From an uncultured Dialister sp. (lineage in GTDB: Bacteria > Bacillota > Negativicutes > Veillonellales > Dialisteraceae): a stretch of 9,713 bases of DNA. The stretch is taken from the NCBI RefSeq assembly GCF_900765565.1, contig NZ_CAAFRZ010000131.1:1-9713 (forward strand). Direction: 5' to 3'. The position numbers and the translations under genes are program-made. The notes beneath the pieces are model-generated. The model had not been told where the DNA came from and did not search any database. It was given only the letters and a program-made list of their open reading frames with translations. Shown one piece after another: positions 1-6,421 of the stretch (the stretch's first letter is position 1; each line of letters begins with the position of its first letter).

Positions 1-23
1 CCGCAACCCACCAGAATCCTTCT

Positions 24-305
24 GTCTGCTTCGCAGAACCTGCCTCTTCGAGGCAGATCCATCCCCTGGCCTTCGGCCTGCCCCCTTCTCTAAGGGGGCA
101 CGTGCTTAGCGGCAGCCTCCATAGAAGGGTTAACGTTCATTGTGAGGTATCCCGTAAACATGCAGCCCCTTGGAGATGGAAGTCCTGCAGAGGACTTCCA
201 AGTTTGGCCTGAAATACAAAAGGCGCTTAGCCTGCCCATAAAAGCGTCTTCCTTTTAGGCCAAACGGCGCGCGCCAAAGGCGGAGGATGGATGCGGCGAA
301 GCCGC
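24..305 (+). repeat. R repeat, copy 1 (stem-loop cluster, interrupted)
   Basis: Bases 24-176 match 7396-7548 without gaps and with four mismatches by my alignment (about 97%). Bases 269-305 match 7553-7589 exactly. The shared part is a run of short hairpins: TCTGC/GCAGA, CTGCCTC/GAGGCAG, GGCC/GGCC and a CCCCCTT-type stem, followed by a less structured core of about 65 bases. In this copy the right arm of the last hairpin (CCCCTT/AAGGGG in copy 2) is replaced by an unrelated 92-bp segment. No coding potential is evident. The high identity over loops as well as stems suggests recent duplication or gene conversion. Confidence 0.85.
177..268. repeat. 92-bp segment of nested inverted repeats inside R copy 1
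   Basis: This segment is absent from R copy 2, where only four bases (7549-7552) lie between the matching flanks. It begins with a perfect 10-bp stem, TGGAAGTCCT (177-186) / AGGACTTCCA (191-200), with loop GCAG. Next comes an outer stem GTTTGGCCT (202-210) / AGGCCAAAC (257-265). That encloses a second stem, AAGGCGCTT (220-228) / AAGCGTCTT (242-250), with one G:T pair. No target-site duplication is visible. It could be a small non-autonomous element or a structured RNA segment; the function is unknown. Confidence 0.6.
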
Positions 306-345
306 GGAACCTCAACTCTCAACTCTCAAATCTCAATTCTTTCTT
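293..345 (-). repeat. X cassette, reversed copy (four heptamers plus hairpin)
   Basis: The hairpin GCGGC (293-297) / GCCGC (301-305), loop GAA, is followed by four 7-base units at 310-337: CCTCAAC, TCTCAAC, TCTCAAA and TCTCAAT. On the minus strand this reads as the same TTGAGA-type array and GCGGC hairpin found after hisG, after hisA and twice after hisIE. The sequence continues through a CTTTC-rich stretch and CCGCCGCAGGC, matching in reverse the bases that precede the array at 7170-7190 and 9357-9379. Confidence 0.8.
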
Positions 346-365
346 TTCCGCCGCAGGCAGACCAG

Positions 366-445
366 CTTTCCTAACAGCTAACAGCTGGCAGCTGGAAGCT
401 CCCGCCCGTGCCCACGGCACTCAGCCACATACAGCCCATCTGCCA
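366..445 (+). repeat. Y cassette, copy 1 (four CTnnnAG heptamers)
   Basis: CTTTC leads into four 7-base units at 371-398: CTAACAG, CTAACAG, CTGGCAG and CTGGAAG. A C-rich tail and a CAGCCA block follow. The order CTTTC(C), four heptamers, CCCGCC, CAGCCA recurs at 2621-2690 and 7596-7660, and in reverse at 9285-9351. Unit sequence differs between copies, but the number of units and their spacing do not. Confidence 0.75.
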
Positions 446-483
446 CTGTCCTGTAAATTCTCTGAAAACTTTCTCCCAGCCCC

Positions 484-517
484 TTTACTTTTTTACTTTA
501 GCGTGGTAATGTATAAC
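484..517 (+). promoter_or_regulatory. Possible hisZ promoter
   Basis: TATAAC at 512-517 matches the -10 consensus at five of six bases, in a locally AT-rich stretch. Upstream are two TTTACT hexamers (484-489 and 492-497), but neither is at ideal spacing (22 and 14 bases), so the -35 is uncertain. A start about seven bases after the -10 would give a leader of roughly 20 bases. That leaves room for a ribosome site only and none for an attenuator. The block TATAACTA...AAGAAGGA also occurs upstream of hisD. Confidence 0.4.
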
Positions 518-531
518 TACAACAGAGAAAG

Positions 532-539
532 AAGGAGGG
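532..539 (+). promoter_or_regulatory. hisZ ribosome binding site
   Basis: AAGGAGGG at 532-539 is a near-perfect Shine-Dalgarno match and ends four bases before the ATG at 544. It fixes the hisZ start and rules out the frame that begins at 287. Confidence 0.85.
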
Positions 540-543
540 CTCT

Positions 544-1758
544 ATGGCACAGGATATGGATGACCTGAAAATGGTCCATGAAGAAGAAATGAAAAATTAT
601 GACCGCATCGAAGGTTCCGTAGTTTCGGTGATGCGGCGGCACGGATGCAAAATCATCCAGACCCCCACGTTCGAAGACTACGACACCTACGGCCGATACT
701 TCCCCCAGCTCCAGCGGGAGATGATTAAGACCATCGGTCCCGGCGGCGAAGTACTTGTCATGCGGCCCGACGTGACGGTGCCCCTGGTGAAGACGGTGGC
801 CCGGGAATATCCGGACCCCGCCCAGCTACTGAAGTTTGGCTACGTGTCCATGGTATTCCGCGAATACTACGGGAAATCCACCCACGGCAAGTACTTTCTC
901 CAGAGCGGCGTGGAAGTTCTGGGCGATGAGACCCCGGAATGCGACGGGGAAGTCATGGTGATGGCGGCGGAATTTCTGGAATCCGTAGGAATCCGGGACA
1001 TGCGCATCGACCTGGGCACCGTGGCCTACATGGACGCCCTCTTCGATGAACTCCATCTCACGGACGAGGAGCTTTCCAAAGTCCGGGAATACATGGAAAA
1101 GAGAAATCTCGTTTCCTTCGGGAAACTGGTGGACACCCTTCCCATTACCACCATCCAGCGGAAGGTACTCCTGGAGCTGCCGAAGCTCTTTGGCAGCTAC
1201 GAAGACACCCTGAAAAGGGCGGAGGACCTCTGCCTGAACCATAAGATGATGGAGGCTCTCACGCGGCTGAGGAAGATTTATGAATACCTGGAAGTGGCGG
1301 GCTACAGCGACCGGGTGCAGCTGGACTTCGGCTTCACCTCCCACATGGGCTACTACACGGACATGGTTTTCAAGATTTACGCCGACGGCGCCCTCTATTC
1401 CCTCATCAGCGGCGGCCGCTACGATTCCCTGGCCGCCCAGTTCCAGGTGCCCCGGCCGGCCTGCGGCTTCGGCATGAATATGAACCTCCTCTACGAAGTG
1501 ATGGCAGAGGAAAACCTGCTGGAAGAAATGGTGCCGTCCTGCGACCTGGCGGTTATTTACGACAAGCCGGACAGGGACCTGGTACTGACGCTCATGGACT
1601 GGCGGCGGAAAGGGCACTCGGTGCTCGGGGTTTCCGGAAAGAACCGCATCGTCACCGGCGATTACCGGATCACCGCGGTCTATGAAAATGGGAAATTCAA
1701 AGTGGGGGCGGACCTTCTTTCGAAGGAAGAACTGGAAGCCCGGTTAGGAGGGAAATGA
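544..1758 (+). CDS. hisZ: ATP phosphoribosyltransferase regulatory subunit HisZ
   Basis: This 404-residue protein is HisZ, a catalytically inactive histidyl-tRNA synthetase paralogue. In the known family it assembles with short-form HisG and is needed for the first step of histidine synthesis and for its feedback control. The class II synthetase-like core is visible. RPDVTVPLVK lies at 74-83. The motif-2 region FGYVSMVFREYYGKSTHGKY is at 98-117, followed by LQSGVEVLG (119-127). DFGFTSHMGYYTDMVF (261-276) sits where HisS has its histidine-binding segment, and LISGGRYDSL (287-296) matches the motif-3 side. The C-terminal 75 residues look like a small separate domain, in place of the HisS anticodon-binding domain. 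Length is normal for the family. The ATG at 544 has a strong ribosome site at 532-539. The stop overlaps the hisG start, consistent with matched synthesis of the two subunits. Confidence 0.95.
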   Translation: MAQDMDDLKMVHEEEMKNYDRIEGSVVSVMRRHGCKIIQTPTFEDYDTYGRYFPQLQREMIKTIGPGGEVLVMRPDVTVPLVKTVAREYPDPAQLLKFGYVSMVFREYYGKSTHGKYFLQSGVEVLGDETPECDGEVMVMAAEFLESVGIRDMRIDLGTVAYMDALFDELHLTDEELSKVREYMEKRNLVSFGKLVDTLPITTIQRKVLLELPKLFGSYEDTLKRAEDLCLNHKMMEALTRLRKIYEYLEVAGYSDRVQLDFGFTSHMGYYTDMVFKIYADGALYSLISGGRYDSLAAQFQVPRPACGFGMNMNLLYEVMAEENLLEEMVPSCDLAVIYDKPDRDLVLTLMDWRRKGHSVLGVSGKNRIVTGDYRITAVYENGKFKVGADLLSKEELEARLGGK

Positions 1759-2381
1759 TGCTCCATATTGCACTGGCCAAAGGAAGAATTGCAAAGAAAG
1801 TCATGAAAAGTCTGGCGAATGGCGGCTACCATTTCCCCGATTACTCCGACGATAGCCGGAAACTCATCTTCACCGATGACAAGGACCGCATCCGGGTGAC
1901 CCTGGTGAAATCGCCGGACGTGGCGGTTTACGTCCGCCGGGGCGCTGCAGATGCCGGCATCGTAGGAAAGGACGTGCTCATGGAAGATGGGGAAGAGGAC
2001 GTCTACGAAATCGAAGACCTGGGCATCGGCAAATGCCGCATGGCCGTCTCCGGTATCAAAGGAAACAAGGCGGTCATGAACAAGCGGATCCTTACGGTGG
2101 CCTCCAAGTACCCCTCCATAGCGAGGAAGTACTTCGCCGACCGGTTCCAGCCCATCGATATCATCAAACTGAACGGTTCCGTGGAACTGGCCCCCCTCGT
2201 AGGCCTGTCCGACGTGATCGTGGATATCGTGGAAACCGGCACCACCCTTCGGGAAAACGGCCTCGAAGCCTACGACTACTTCATGGACTTCTCCGCCCGC
2301 CTCATCTGCAACAAGGTATCCTATAAAATGAAACAGGACGAGCTGGAGGAGTTTATAGGACTGGTGAAAAAAGAGATTTGA
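1755..2381 (+). CDS. hisG: ATP phosphoribosyltransferase, catalytic subunit, short form
   Basis: HisG condenses ATP with PRPP to give phosphoribosyl-ATP, the committed step of the pathway, in the cytoplasm. At 208 residues it is the short form, lacking the C-terminal ACT-like regulatory domain of long HisG, so it depends on HisZ just upstream. Visible motifs are LHIALAKGRI (3-12), RRGAADAGIVGKDVL (61-75), GSVELAPLVGLSDVIVDIVE (141-160) and the PRPP-binding loop ETGTTLREN (160-168). Two adjacent ATGs (1755, 1758) could start it. The AGGAGG at 1746-1751 is three bases from the first and six from the second, so 1758 is at least as likely; either way it overlaps hisZ. The TGA stop (2379-2381) lies inside the first heptamer of the following X repeat, so the last codons may be repeat-derived. 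Confidence 0.95.
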   Translation: MMLHIALAKGRIAKKVMKSLANGGYHFPDYSDDSRKLIFTDDKDRIRVTLVKSPDVAVYVRRGAADAGIVGKDVLMEDGEEDVYEIEDLGIGKCRMAVSGIKGNKAVMNKRILTVASKYPSIARKYFADRFQPIDIIKLNGSVELAPLVGLSDVIVDIVETGTTLRENGLEAYDYFMDFSARLICNKVSYKMKQDELEEFIGLVKKEI

Positions 2382-2422
2382 GAATTGAGATTTGAGAATT
2401 GAGGTCCCGCGGCTAACGCCGC
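2377..2422 (+). repeat. X cassette after hisG
   Basis: Four 7-base units occupy 2377-2404: TTTGAGA, ATTGAGA, TTTGAGA and ATTGAGG. GTCCC follows, then the hairpin GCGGC (2409-2413) / GCCGC (2418-2422) with loop TAAC. The first unit contains the hisG stop codon. No T-run follows the hairpin, so it is not a standard intrinsic terminator. Confidence 0.8.
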
Positions 2423-2431
2423 AAATGCACT

Positions 2432-2587
2432 TTAACCTCCCCTCTTTAGAGGGGAGGGGGACCGCGTAAGCGGTGGAGGGGTGGCCGCGAAGCGGCTTGG
2501 GAGAAAGGGCAAGAAAACGGAGGGAGTTACTTTAGCGAGAGCCCCCTCCGCCCTTCGGGCACCTCCCCCATAGATGGGGGAGGTTAA
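2432..2587. repeat. P element: 156-bp MITE-like repeat with 11-bp inverted ends
   Basis: The ends are a perfect inverted pair, TTAACCTCCCC (2432-2442) and GGGGAGGTTAA (2577-2587). Each end also forms its own hairpin: CCTCCCCTC/GAGGGGAGG (2436-2457) and CCTCCCCCA/TGGGGGAGG (2562-2583). Between them lie ACCGC/GCGGT (2461-2474), GCCGC/GCGGC (2484-2496) and a CCCTTCGGG tetraloop hairpin near 2551. No coding frame fits inside. The TTAA at each tip may mark a target preference, but with a single copy the duplication cannot be shown. No transposase is present. Confidence 0.65.
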
Positions 2588-2620
2588 GCAATAAGCATTT
2601 GCCGCGAAGCGGCTGATCAA

Positions 2621-2740
2621 TCTTTCCTAGCAGCTAGCCGCTAAAAGCTAAAAGCCCCCGCCTGAATGCACGCCGCCCAGCCACATACCCCTCGGCCCGC
2701 AGGGCCTGGTCAGCTCAAGGCTCAAGGCTGAAAGCTCAAG
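2621..2740 (+). repeat. Y cassette, copy 2, with an extra GCTCAAG array
   Basis: Four 7-base units lie at 2627-2654: CTAGCAG, CTAGCCG, CTAAAAG and CTAAAAG. CCCCCGCC and a CCAGCCA block follow. The hairpin GGCCC (2694-2698) / GGGCC (2702-2706) comes next, and then a second four-unit heptamer array at 2713-2740: GCTCAAG, GCTCAAG, GCTGAAA and GCTCAAG. The same hairpin and the GCTCAAG unit recur in reverse downstream of hisIE (9246-9279). Confidence 0.75.
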
Positions 2741-2757
2741 GCCCGCGGCAAAGCCGC

Positions 2758-2830
2758 TAAAGATCTAGACCTGGATCTAGATCTAGACCCCAAGGGCCTC
2801 CGGCCCGATTCCTCTCGATCTCGATCTTTA
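2758..2830. repeat. Z element: hexamer arrays with 8-bp inverted ends
   Basis: The ends TAAAGATC (2758-2765) and GATCTTTA (2823-2830) are perfect inverted repeats. Inside are 6-base units: GATCTA, GACCTG, GATCTA, GATCTA (2762-2785), then the hairpin GGGCC/GGCCC (2794-2806), then CTCGAT twice (2814-2825). The right edge resembles the sequence just upstream of hisF (7701-7710), and the left edge resembles the sequence just after the hisA stop. The last bases overlap the likely -35 of the hisD promoter. Confidence 0.65.
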
Positions 2831-2857
2831 CACATAACATATTAAATACCATATAAC
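2827..2857 (+). promoter_or_regulatory. Probable hisD promoter
   Basis: TTTACA (2827-2832) matches the -35 consensus at five of six bases and TATAAC (2852-2857) matches the -10 at five of six. The spacing of 19 bases is slightly long. The predicted leader is about 19 bases, holding only the ribosome site AAGGA (2870-2874), eight bases before the ATG. The -35 lies at the edge of the Z element, so the repeat may have supplied part of the promoter. Confidence 0.5.
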
Positions 2858-2882
2858 TATACAGGAAAGAAGGAAACACACA

Positions 2883-4172
2883 ATGGAATGGATTACAGTA
2901 CCGGAAAAAGGATTGACCCTCCGCGAAGTGCGGACGATGACGAACAGGAACGTGAACCTTTCTGACGACGTGGAGAAGGCGGTATCCGCCATTCTCCAGC
3001 AGGTAAAGGACGGCGGCGACGAAGCGGTCCGGGCGCTGACGAAGAAATTCGACGGCGTAGAACTTTCGGACTTCCGGGTCACCGAAGAAGAAATCGAAGA
3101 GGCCGTGAAAGAAGTGGGTCCCGAATTCCTGGCGGTCCTGAAGGAAGCGAAGGAAAACATCGAAGCCTTCCATAAGGAGCAGGTCCGCAAATCCTGGTCC
3201 AAAGAATTCCGGGATGGCGTAGAACTGGGCGAACGGTTCCTCCCCATCCAGAGAGTAGGCGTCTACGTCCCCGGCGGCCGGGCTGCGTACCCATCCACGG
3301 TGCTCATGGACACGGTGCCTGCCATGGTGGCAGGATGCCCGGAAGTAGCCATGACCACACCTCCCGGCAAAGACGGAAAAGTAAATCCCAACATCCTCGC
3401 CGCTGCCTACGTGGCAGGGGTGAAGGAAATCTATAAAGTCGGCGGCGCCCAGGGCATTGCCATGCTGGCCTACGGCACGGAATCCGTGGAACCGGTATTC
3501 AAGATCGTAGGGCCCGGCAATGCCTTCGTAGCCATGGCGAAGCGGCTCGTCTTCGGCACCGTGGGCATCGATATGATTGCCGGCCCCTCCGAAGTATGCT
3601 GCGTGGCTGACGGCAGCGCCAACCCCACCTGGATCGCCGCAGACCTCCTGTCCCAGGCGGAGCACGATCCAAGGGCCGCCGTATTCCTCATTACCCCGGA
3701 CGAAGAATTCGGCCTGAAGGTGCAGGCAGAAATGGAACGGCAGATGAAGGAACTCTCCCGGTACGAAATCATGAAGAGCTCCGTAGATACCTACGCCAAG
3801 GCCTTCCTCTGCAAAGACGCCGCCCAGTGCTTTGATATCGTCAACAAAATCGCTCCGGAACACCTGGAAGTGGAACTGCCGGATCCGAAGCAGTACCTGC
3901 CCCTCATTTACAATGCCGGCGCCATTTTCCTCGGGAAATACACCTCCGAACCTATCGGCGACTACATGGCCGGCCCGAACCATACCCTCCCCACCTCCGG
4001 CACCGCTGCCTTTTCTTCGCCACTCGGTGTCTATGATTTCGTGAAACACAGCAGCGTGGAGTGTTATACTGAAGAGGCATTCAGAAAGATTTCAAAGAAA
4101 GTCCAGCTCTTCGCCAAAGCGGAAGGGCTCACGGCTCATGCCAATGCTATGGAGGTGCGCGATGAAGACTGA
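2883..4172 (+). CDS. hisD: Histidinol dehydrogenase
   Basis: HisD catalyses the last two steps of the pathway, the NAD-dependent four-electron oxidation of histidinol through histidinal to histidine, as a zinc-dependent cytoplasmic dimer. The 429-residue protein has the usual length and an intact signature: VGVYVPGGRAAYPST (125-139), GGAQGIAMLAYGT (187-199), KIVGPGN (207-213) and IDMIAGPSEV (229-238), with LLSQAEHDP at 255-263. The zinc ligands known from the E. coli enzyme map to Q258, H261, D360 (in IGDYMAGPNH) and H419. The catalytic pair is E326-H327 in APEHLE. The ATG at 2883 has AAGGA eight bases upstream. The 3' end overlaps hisC by 11 bases, with the hisC ribosome site inside hisD. 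The gene begins after a 501-base repeat island and probably has its own promoter. Confidence 0.97.
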   Translation: MEWITVPEKGLTLREVRTMTNRNVNLSDDVEKAVSAILQQVKDGGDEAVRALTKKFDGVELSDFRVTEEEIEEAVKEVGPEFLAVLKEAKENIEAFHKEQVRKSWSKEFRDGVELGERFLPIQRVGVYVPGGRAAYPSTVLMDTVPAMVAGCPEVAMTTPPGKDGKVNPNILAAAYVAGVKEIYKVGGAQGIAMLAYGTESVEPVFKIVGPGNAFVAMAKRLVFGTVGIDMIAGPSEVCCVADGSANPTWIAADLLSQAEHDPRAAVFLITPDEEFGLKVQAEMERQMKELSRYEIMKSSVDTYAKAFLCKDAAQCFDIVNKIAPEHLEVELPDPKQYLPLIYNAGAIFLGKYTSEPIGDYMAGPNHTLPTSGTAAFSSPLGVYDFVKHSSVECYTEEAFRKISKKVQLFAKAEGLTAHANAMEVRDED

Positions 4173-5232
4173 ATGGCTTCGTAAGACGATTCGGGATTTC
4201 GAGCCTTATTTTGTGGCTCCCATTGCCGAAAAACATGTAATCAATGCCAATGAAAACTATTTCAATGTCCTGTCTATTCCGGCGGTGAAGAAAGAACTGC
4301 TGGAAGCACTGGATACATTCCAGCCCCAGATTTACCCGAAACCTATGGCCGACGGCCTCCGGGAAGCCCTGGCGGGCTACATGGGCGTGAAGCCGGAGAA
4401 TATTATCTGCGGCAACGGCGGCGACGAAATGATTACCTATCTCCTGGGTACATTCCTGAACCCCGGGGACCAGCTCCTGGTCCACAGCCCCACCTTTGAT
4501 ATGTACGAACTGGGGGCAGAAACCCTGGGCGCCTCCACCATCAAAGTGAAGGACCTCGCCGGCTACCGGCGGGACAAGGAAGGGCTCCTGGCAGCGGTGA
4601 AGAAATACCAGCCCAAGATGACGGTGATCTGCAACCCAAATAACCCCACCGGCGACCTGCTCCCGGCGTCCTTCATCGAAGAAGTGCTGAAGGCAGCGGA
4701 GGGCATCGTCTTCGTGGACGAAGCGTACATGGAATTTGCCCAGAAGGAAAGCGTAGTTTCCCTTATCAATAAGTACCCGAACCTCGTGGTTCTCCGCACC
4801 CTGTCCAAGGCCTTTGCCTTTGCCGGCATGCGCTGCGGCTACCTGGTAGGGGACAAAGAAATGATCGAAGCCATCGCGAAGATCAAGGCCCCCTACAACC
4901 TGAACGCCTTCACCCAGCTCTTCGCGCCCATCGTGGTGCGCCACAAGGATGAACTGTTCAAGATCCGCGACGACATCGTAAAAGAACGGGCCCGCCTCTA
5001 CGACGAACTCGTCAAGATTCCGGGACTTACCGTATACCCCTCCTGCACGAACTTCCTCCTGGTCCAGGTGGAACGGAAGCATGAGGAAATCTTCAAAGCC
5101 CTGAAGGCGAAGGACATCCTCGTGAAGATCTACCGGAACAGCGCGGAACTGCCGAATGCCTTCCGTATTTCCGTCACCACGAAGGACGTGGATGACACCC
5201 TGCTCTCCGTATTCCGGGAGGAACTCCAATGA
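4162..5232 (+). CDS. hisC: Histidinol-phosphate aminotransferase
   Basis: HisC transfers an amino group from glutamate to imidazole-acetol phosphate, giving histidinol phosphate, with pyridoxal phosphate as cofactor. The 356-residue protein is a class II-type fold I aminotransferase of normal length. CGNGGDEMI (83-91) forms part of the phosphate-binding region. CNPNNPTG (157-164) contains the conserved N161, VFVDEAYMEF (183-192) contains D186 that contacts the pyridine nitrogen, and TLSKAFAFAGMRCGY (213-227) contains the Schiff-base lysine K216. FRISV (334-338) holds the substrate-carboxylate arginine R335. I chose the ATG at 4162 because GGAGG (4151-4155) lies six bases before it; an in-frame ATG at 4138 lacks such a site and would extend further into hisD. 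The stop overlaps hisB by four bases. Confidence 0.96.
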   Translation: MKTEWLRKTIRDFEPYFVAPIAEKHVINANENYFNVLSIPAVKKELLEALDTFQPQIYPKPMADGLREALAGYMGVKPENIICGNGGDEMITYLLGTFLNPGDQLLVHSPTFDMYELGAETLGASTIKVKDLAGYRRDKEGLLAAVKKYQPKMTVICNPNNPTGDLLPASFIEEVLKAAEGIVFVDEAYMEFAQKESVVSLINKYPNLVVLRTLSKAFAFAGMRCGYLVGDKEMIEAIAKIKAPYNLNAFTQLFAPIVVRHKDELFKIRDDIVKERARLYDELVKIPGLTVYPSCTNFLLVQVERKHEEIFKALKAKDILVKIYRNSAELPNAFRISVTTKDVDDTLLSVFREELQ

Positions 5233-5807
5233 GAACCGCCAGTATCCACAGGAAAACCGGGGAAACCGACATTTCCGTCACCCTCACCATCGACGGCAGT
5301 GGTGTCTTTGAAGGCACCACGGGCATCGGTTTCTTCGACCATATGATGAACCTCCTCGCCCGGCACAGCGGCATGGACATCCATCTCTCCTGCAAAGGGG
5401 ACCTTTACGTGGACAACCATCACACCATCGAGGACCTGGGCATCACCCTGGGCGACGCCTTCCTGAAGGCCCTGGGGGACAAGAAGGGCATCCGGCGGTA
5501 CGGCTGTTTCTTCTGCCCCATGGACGAGACCCTGTCCCGGATCGTGCTGGACCTCTCCGGCCGGCCCTACTTCGTCTATGACGTCCATATCCCGGTCGAA
5601 CGGATCGGCGACTTTGAAACAGAAATGACCCGGGAATTTTTCCTGGCCTTCGCTGTGCACGGCATGATGAATCTCCACATGGCCTGCCTGTACGGAGAAA
5701 ATGGACACCACATCGTGGAGTCCCTCTTCAAGGGCCTGGGCCACGCACTGAAAGAAGCGGTCACCGTGGAAGGGGACACCGTCCTCTCCACAAAGGGGGT
5801 GCTCTGA
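5229..5807 (+). CDS. hisB: Imidazoleglycerol-phosphate dehydratase
   Basis: This enzyme removes water from imidazoleglycerol phosphate to form imidazole-acetol phosphate, the substrate of HisC, whose gene is just upstream. At 192 residues it is the dehydratase alone, not the enterobacterial fusion with a histidinol-phosphate phosphatase. The metal-binding signatures are intact: GIGFFDHMMN (32-41), the DNHHTIEDLGI motif (62-72), FAVHGMMNLH (141-150) and GENGHHIVESLFKG (156-169), ending in STKGVL. Members of this family form 24-subunit manganese enzymes. The start ATG overlaps the hisC stop (ATGA), and GGAGGA (5217-5222) lies six bases upstream. The stop shares one base with the hisH start. Confidence 0.97.
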   Translation: MRTASIHRKTGETDISVTLTIDGSGVFEGTTGIGFFDHMMNLLARHSGMDIHLSCKGDLYVDNHHTIEDLGITLGDAFLKALGDKKGIRRYGCFFCPMDETLSRIVLDLSGRPYFVYDVHIPVERIGDFETEMTREFFLAFAVHGMMNLHMACLYGENGHHIVESLFKGLGHALKEAVTVEGDTVLSTKGVL

Positions 5808-6421
5808 TGAAAACAGCCATTATCGATTACGACGCAGGAAACCTGGCCAACGTGGTCCGGGCTGCCACAAGGGCAGGGCTGGACGTGGTGGTGACCAGGG
5901 ATCCCAAAGAAATCCGGGATGCCGGTGCCCTGGTCCTTCCGGGGGTCGGCGCTATGAAAGACGCCATGGACCATCTGGATGGCTACGGCCTTACGGACCT
6001 CATCCGGGAAGAAGTGAAAAAGGGCAAGAAGCTCGCCGGCATCTGCCTCGGCATGCAGGCCCTCTATGAAGAATCCGAAGAATACGGAAACATCAAAGCC
6101 CTGGGCCTCCTGCCGGGGCGCATCGTCCGTTTCCCCGAAGGGAAGCTGAAGGTGCCCCACATGGGGTGGAATGAACTCGTCATCCACAGGCCCCACGAAG
6201 TGCTGGAAGGCCTGCCGCCCCATTCCTACGTGTATTTCGTCCATTCCTACTACAAAGTCCCCGGAGACACGGAAGACGTCATCGCCTCCGCAGACTACGG
6301 CGTCACCGTTCCGGCGGTGGTGGGGAAGGACAATGTGTTAGGGTTCCAGTTCCACCCCGAAAAATCCGGAAAAGTGGGCATGGCCATCTGGGATCGGTTA
6401 GCAAAGTGGTTGGTTAAATGA
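5807..6421 (+). CDS. hisH: Imidazole glycerol phosphate synthase, glutaminase subunit
   Basis: HisH hydrolyses glutamine and passes ammonia to HisF through the HisF barrel; the two together form IGP and AICAR. The 204-residue protein is a class I glutamine amidotransferase. The oxyanion-strand motif LPGVGAM is at 44-50, the nucleophile C80 is in GICLGMQ (78-84), and the other triad members are H183 and E185 in GFQFHPEKSG (179-188). IDYDAGNL (6-13) matches the family N-terminus. It starts in a TGATG overlap with hisB behind a weak AAGGGGG site (5793-5799) and overlaps hisA by four bases. Its partner hisF is not adjacent: hisA and a 638-base gap lie between them. Confidence 0.97.
   Translation: MKTAIIDYDAGNLANVVRAATRAGLDVVVTRDPKEIRDAGALVLPGVGAMKDAMDHLDGYGLTDLIREEVKKGKKLAGICLGMQALYEESEEYGNIKALGLLPGRIVRFPEGKLKVPHMGWNELVIHRPHEVLEGLPPHSYVYFVHSYYKVPGDTEDVIASADYGVTVPAVVGKDNVLGFQFHPEKSGKVGMAIWDRLAKWLVK

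Larger units (their letters stand above)
1..543. other. Non-coding repeat-rich region upstream of hisZ
   Basis: This 543-base stretch has no convincing gene. It holds, in order, the R stem-loop cluster (24-305) with a 92-bp segment substituted into it (177-268), a reversed X cassette (293-337), a Y heptamer array (371-398), an unremarkable C-rich stretch (about 400-480) and the hisZ promoter and ribosome site region (484-539). Open frames here run across the repeats, have low-complexity compositions and lack good ribosome sites, so I treat them as chance. I see no T-box and no histidine-codon-rich leader peptide. Confidence 0.75.
2382..2882. other. Repeat island between hisG and hisD
   Basis: This 501-base gap has no credible gene. 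It is a chain of modules: the rest of an X cassette (to 2422), the P element (2432-2587), a GCCGC/GCGGC hairpin (2601-2613), a Y cassette with a second heptamer array (2621-2740), another GCGGC/GCCGC hairpin (2745-2757), a Z element (2758-2830), and then an AT-rich stretch with the probable hisD promoter. Shadow frames crossing it read through repeats and lack a supported start. In most his operons these two genes would be adjacent, so the island looks inserted. Confidence 0.75.

Noticed and set aside
287..568. 93-codon open frame upstream of and overlapping hisZ
   Set aside because: It runs through the X and Y repeats and into the hisZ start, has no ribosome site, and its sequence reflects heptamer repeats. 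Its few scattered histidines are not a leader-peptide run.
2377..2422. Hairpin after hisG as an intrinsic terminator
   Set aside because: The stem is only 5 bp and no T-run follows. The same hairpin recurs as part of the X cassette, including upstream of hisZ.
2455..2475. T-box-like GGGGGACCGCG
   Set aside because: The T-box core would be AGGGTGGNACCGCG. This match is partial, lies in a hairpin of the P element, has no stem I features upstream and no terminator with a T-run downstream, and lies outside the leader predicted for hisD.
2757..4049. 430-codon open frame on the minus strand, antisense to hisD
   Set aside because: hisD on the plus strand has every catalytic and zinc residue. The antisense frame is open because of GC-rich third positions, and its product is a histidine- and glycine-rich sequence with no recognisable fold. 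The same applies to the minus-strand frames over hisZ, hisC, hisB, hisF and hisIE.
4138..4161. Upstream in-frame ATG for hisC
   Set aside because: It lacks a ribosome site, whereas GGAGG lies six bases before the ATG at 4162.
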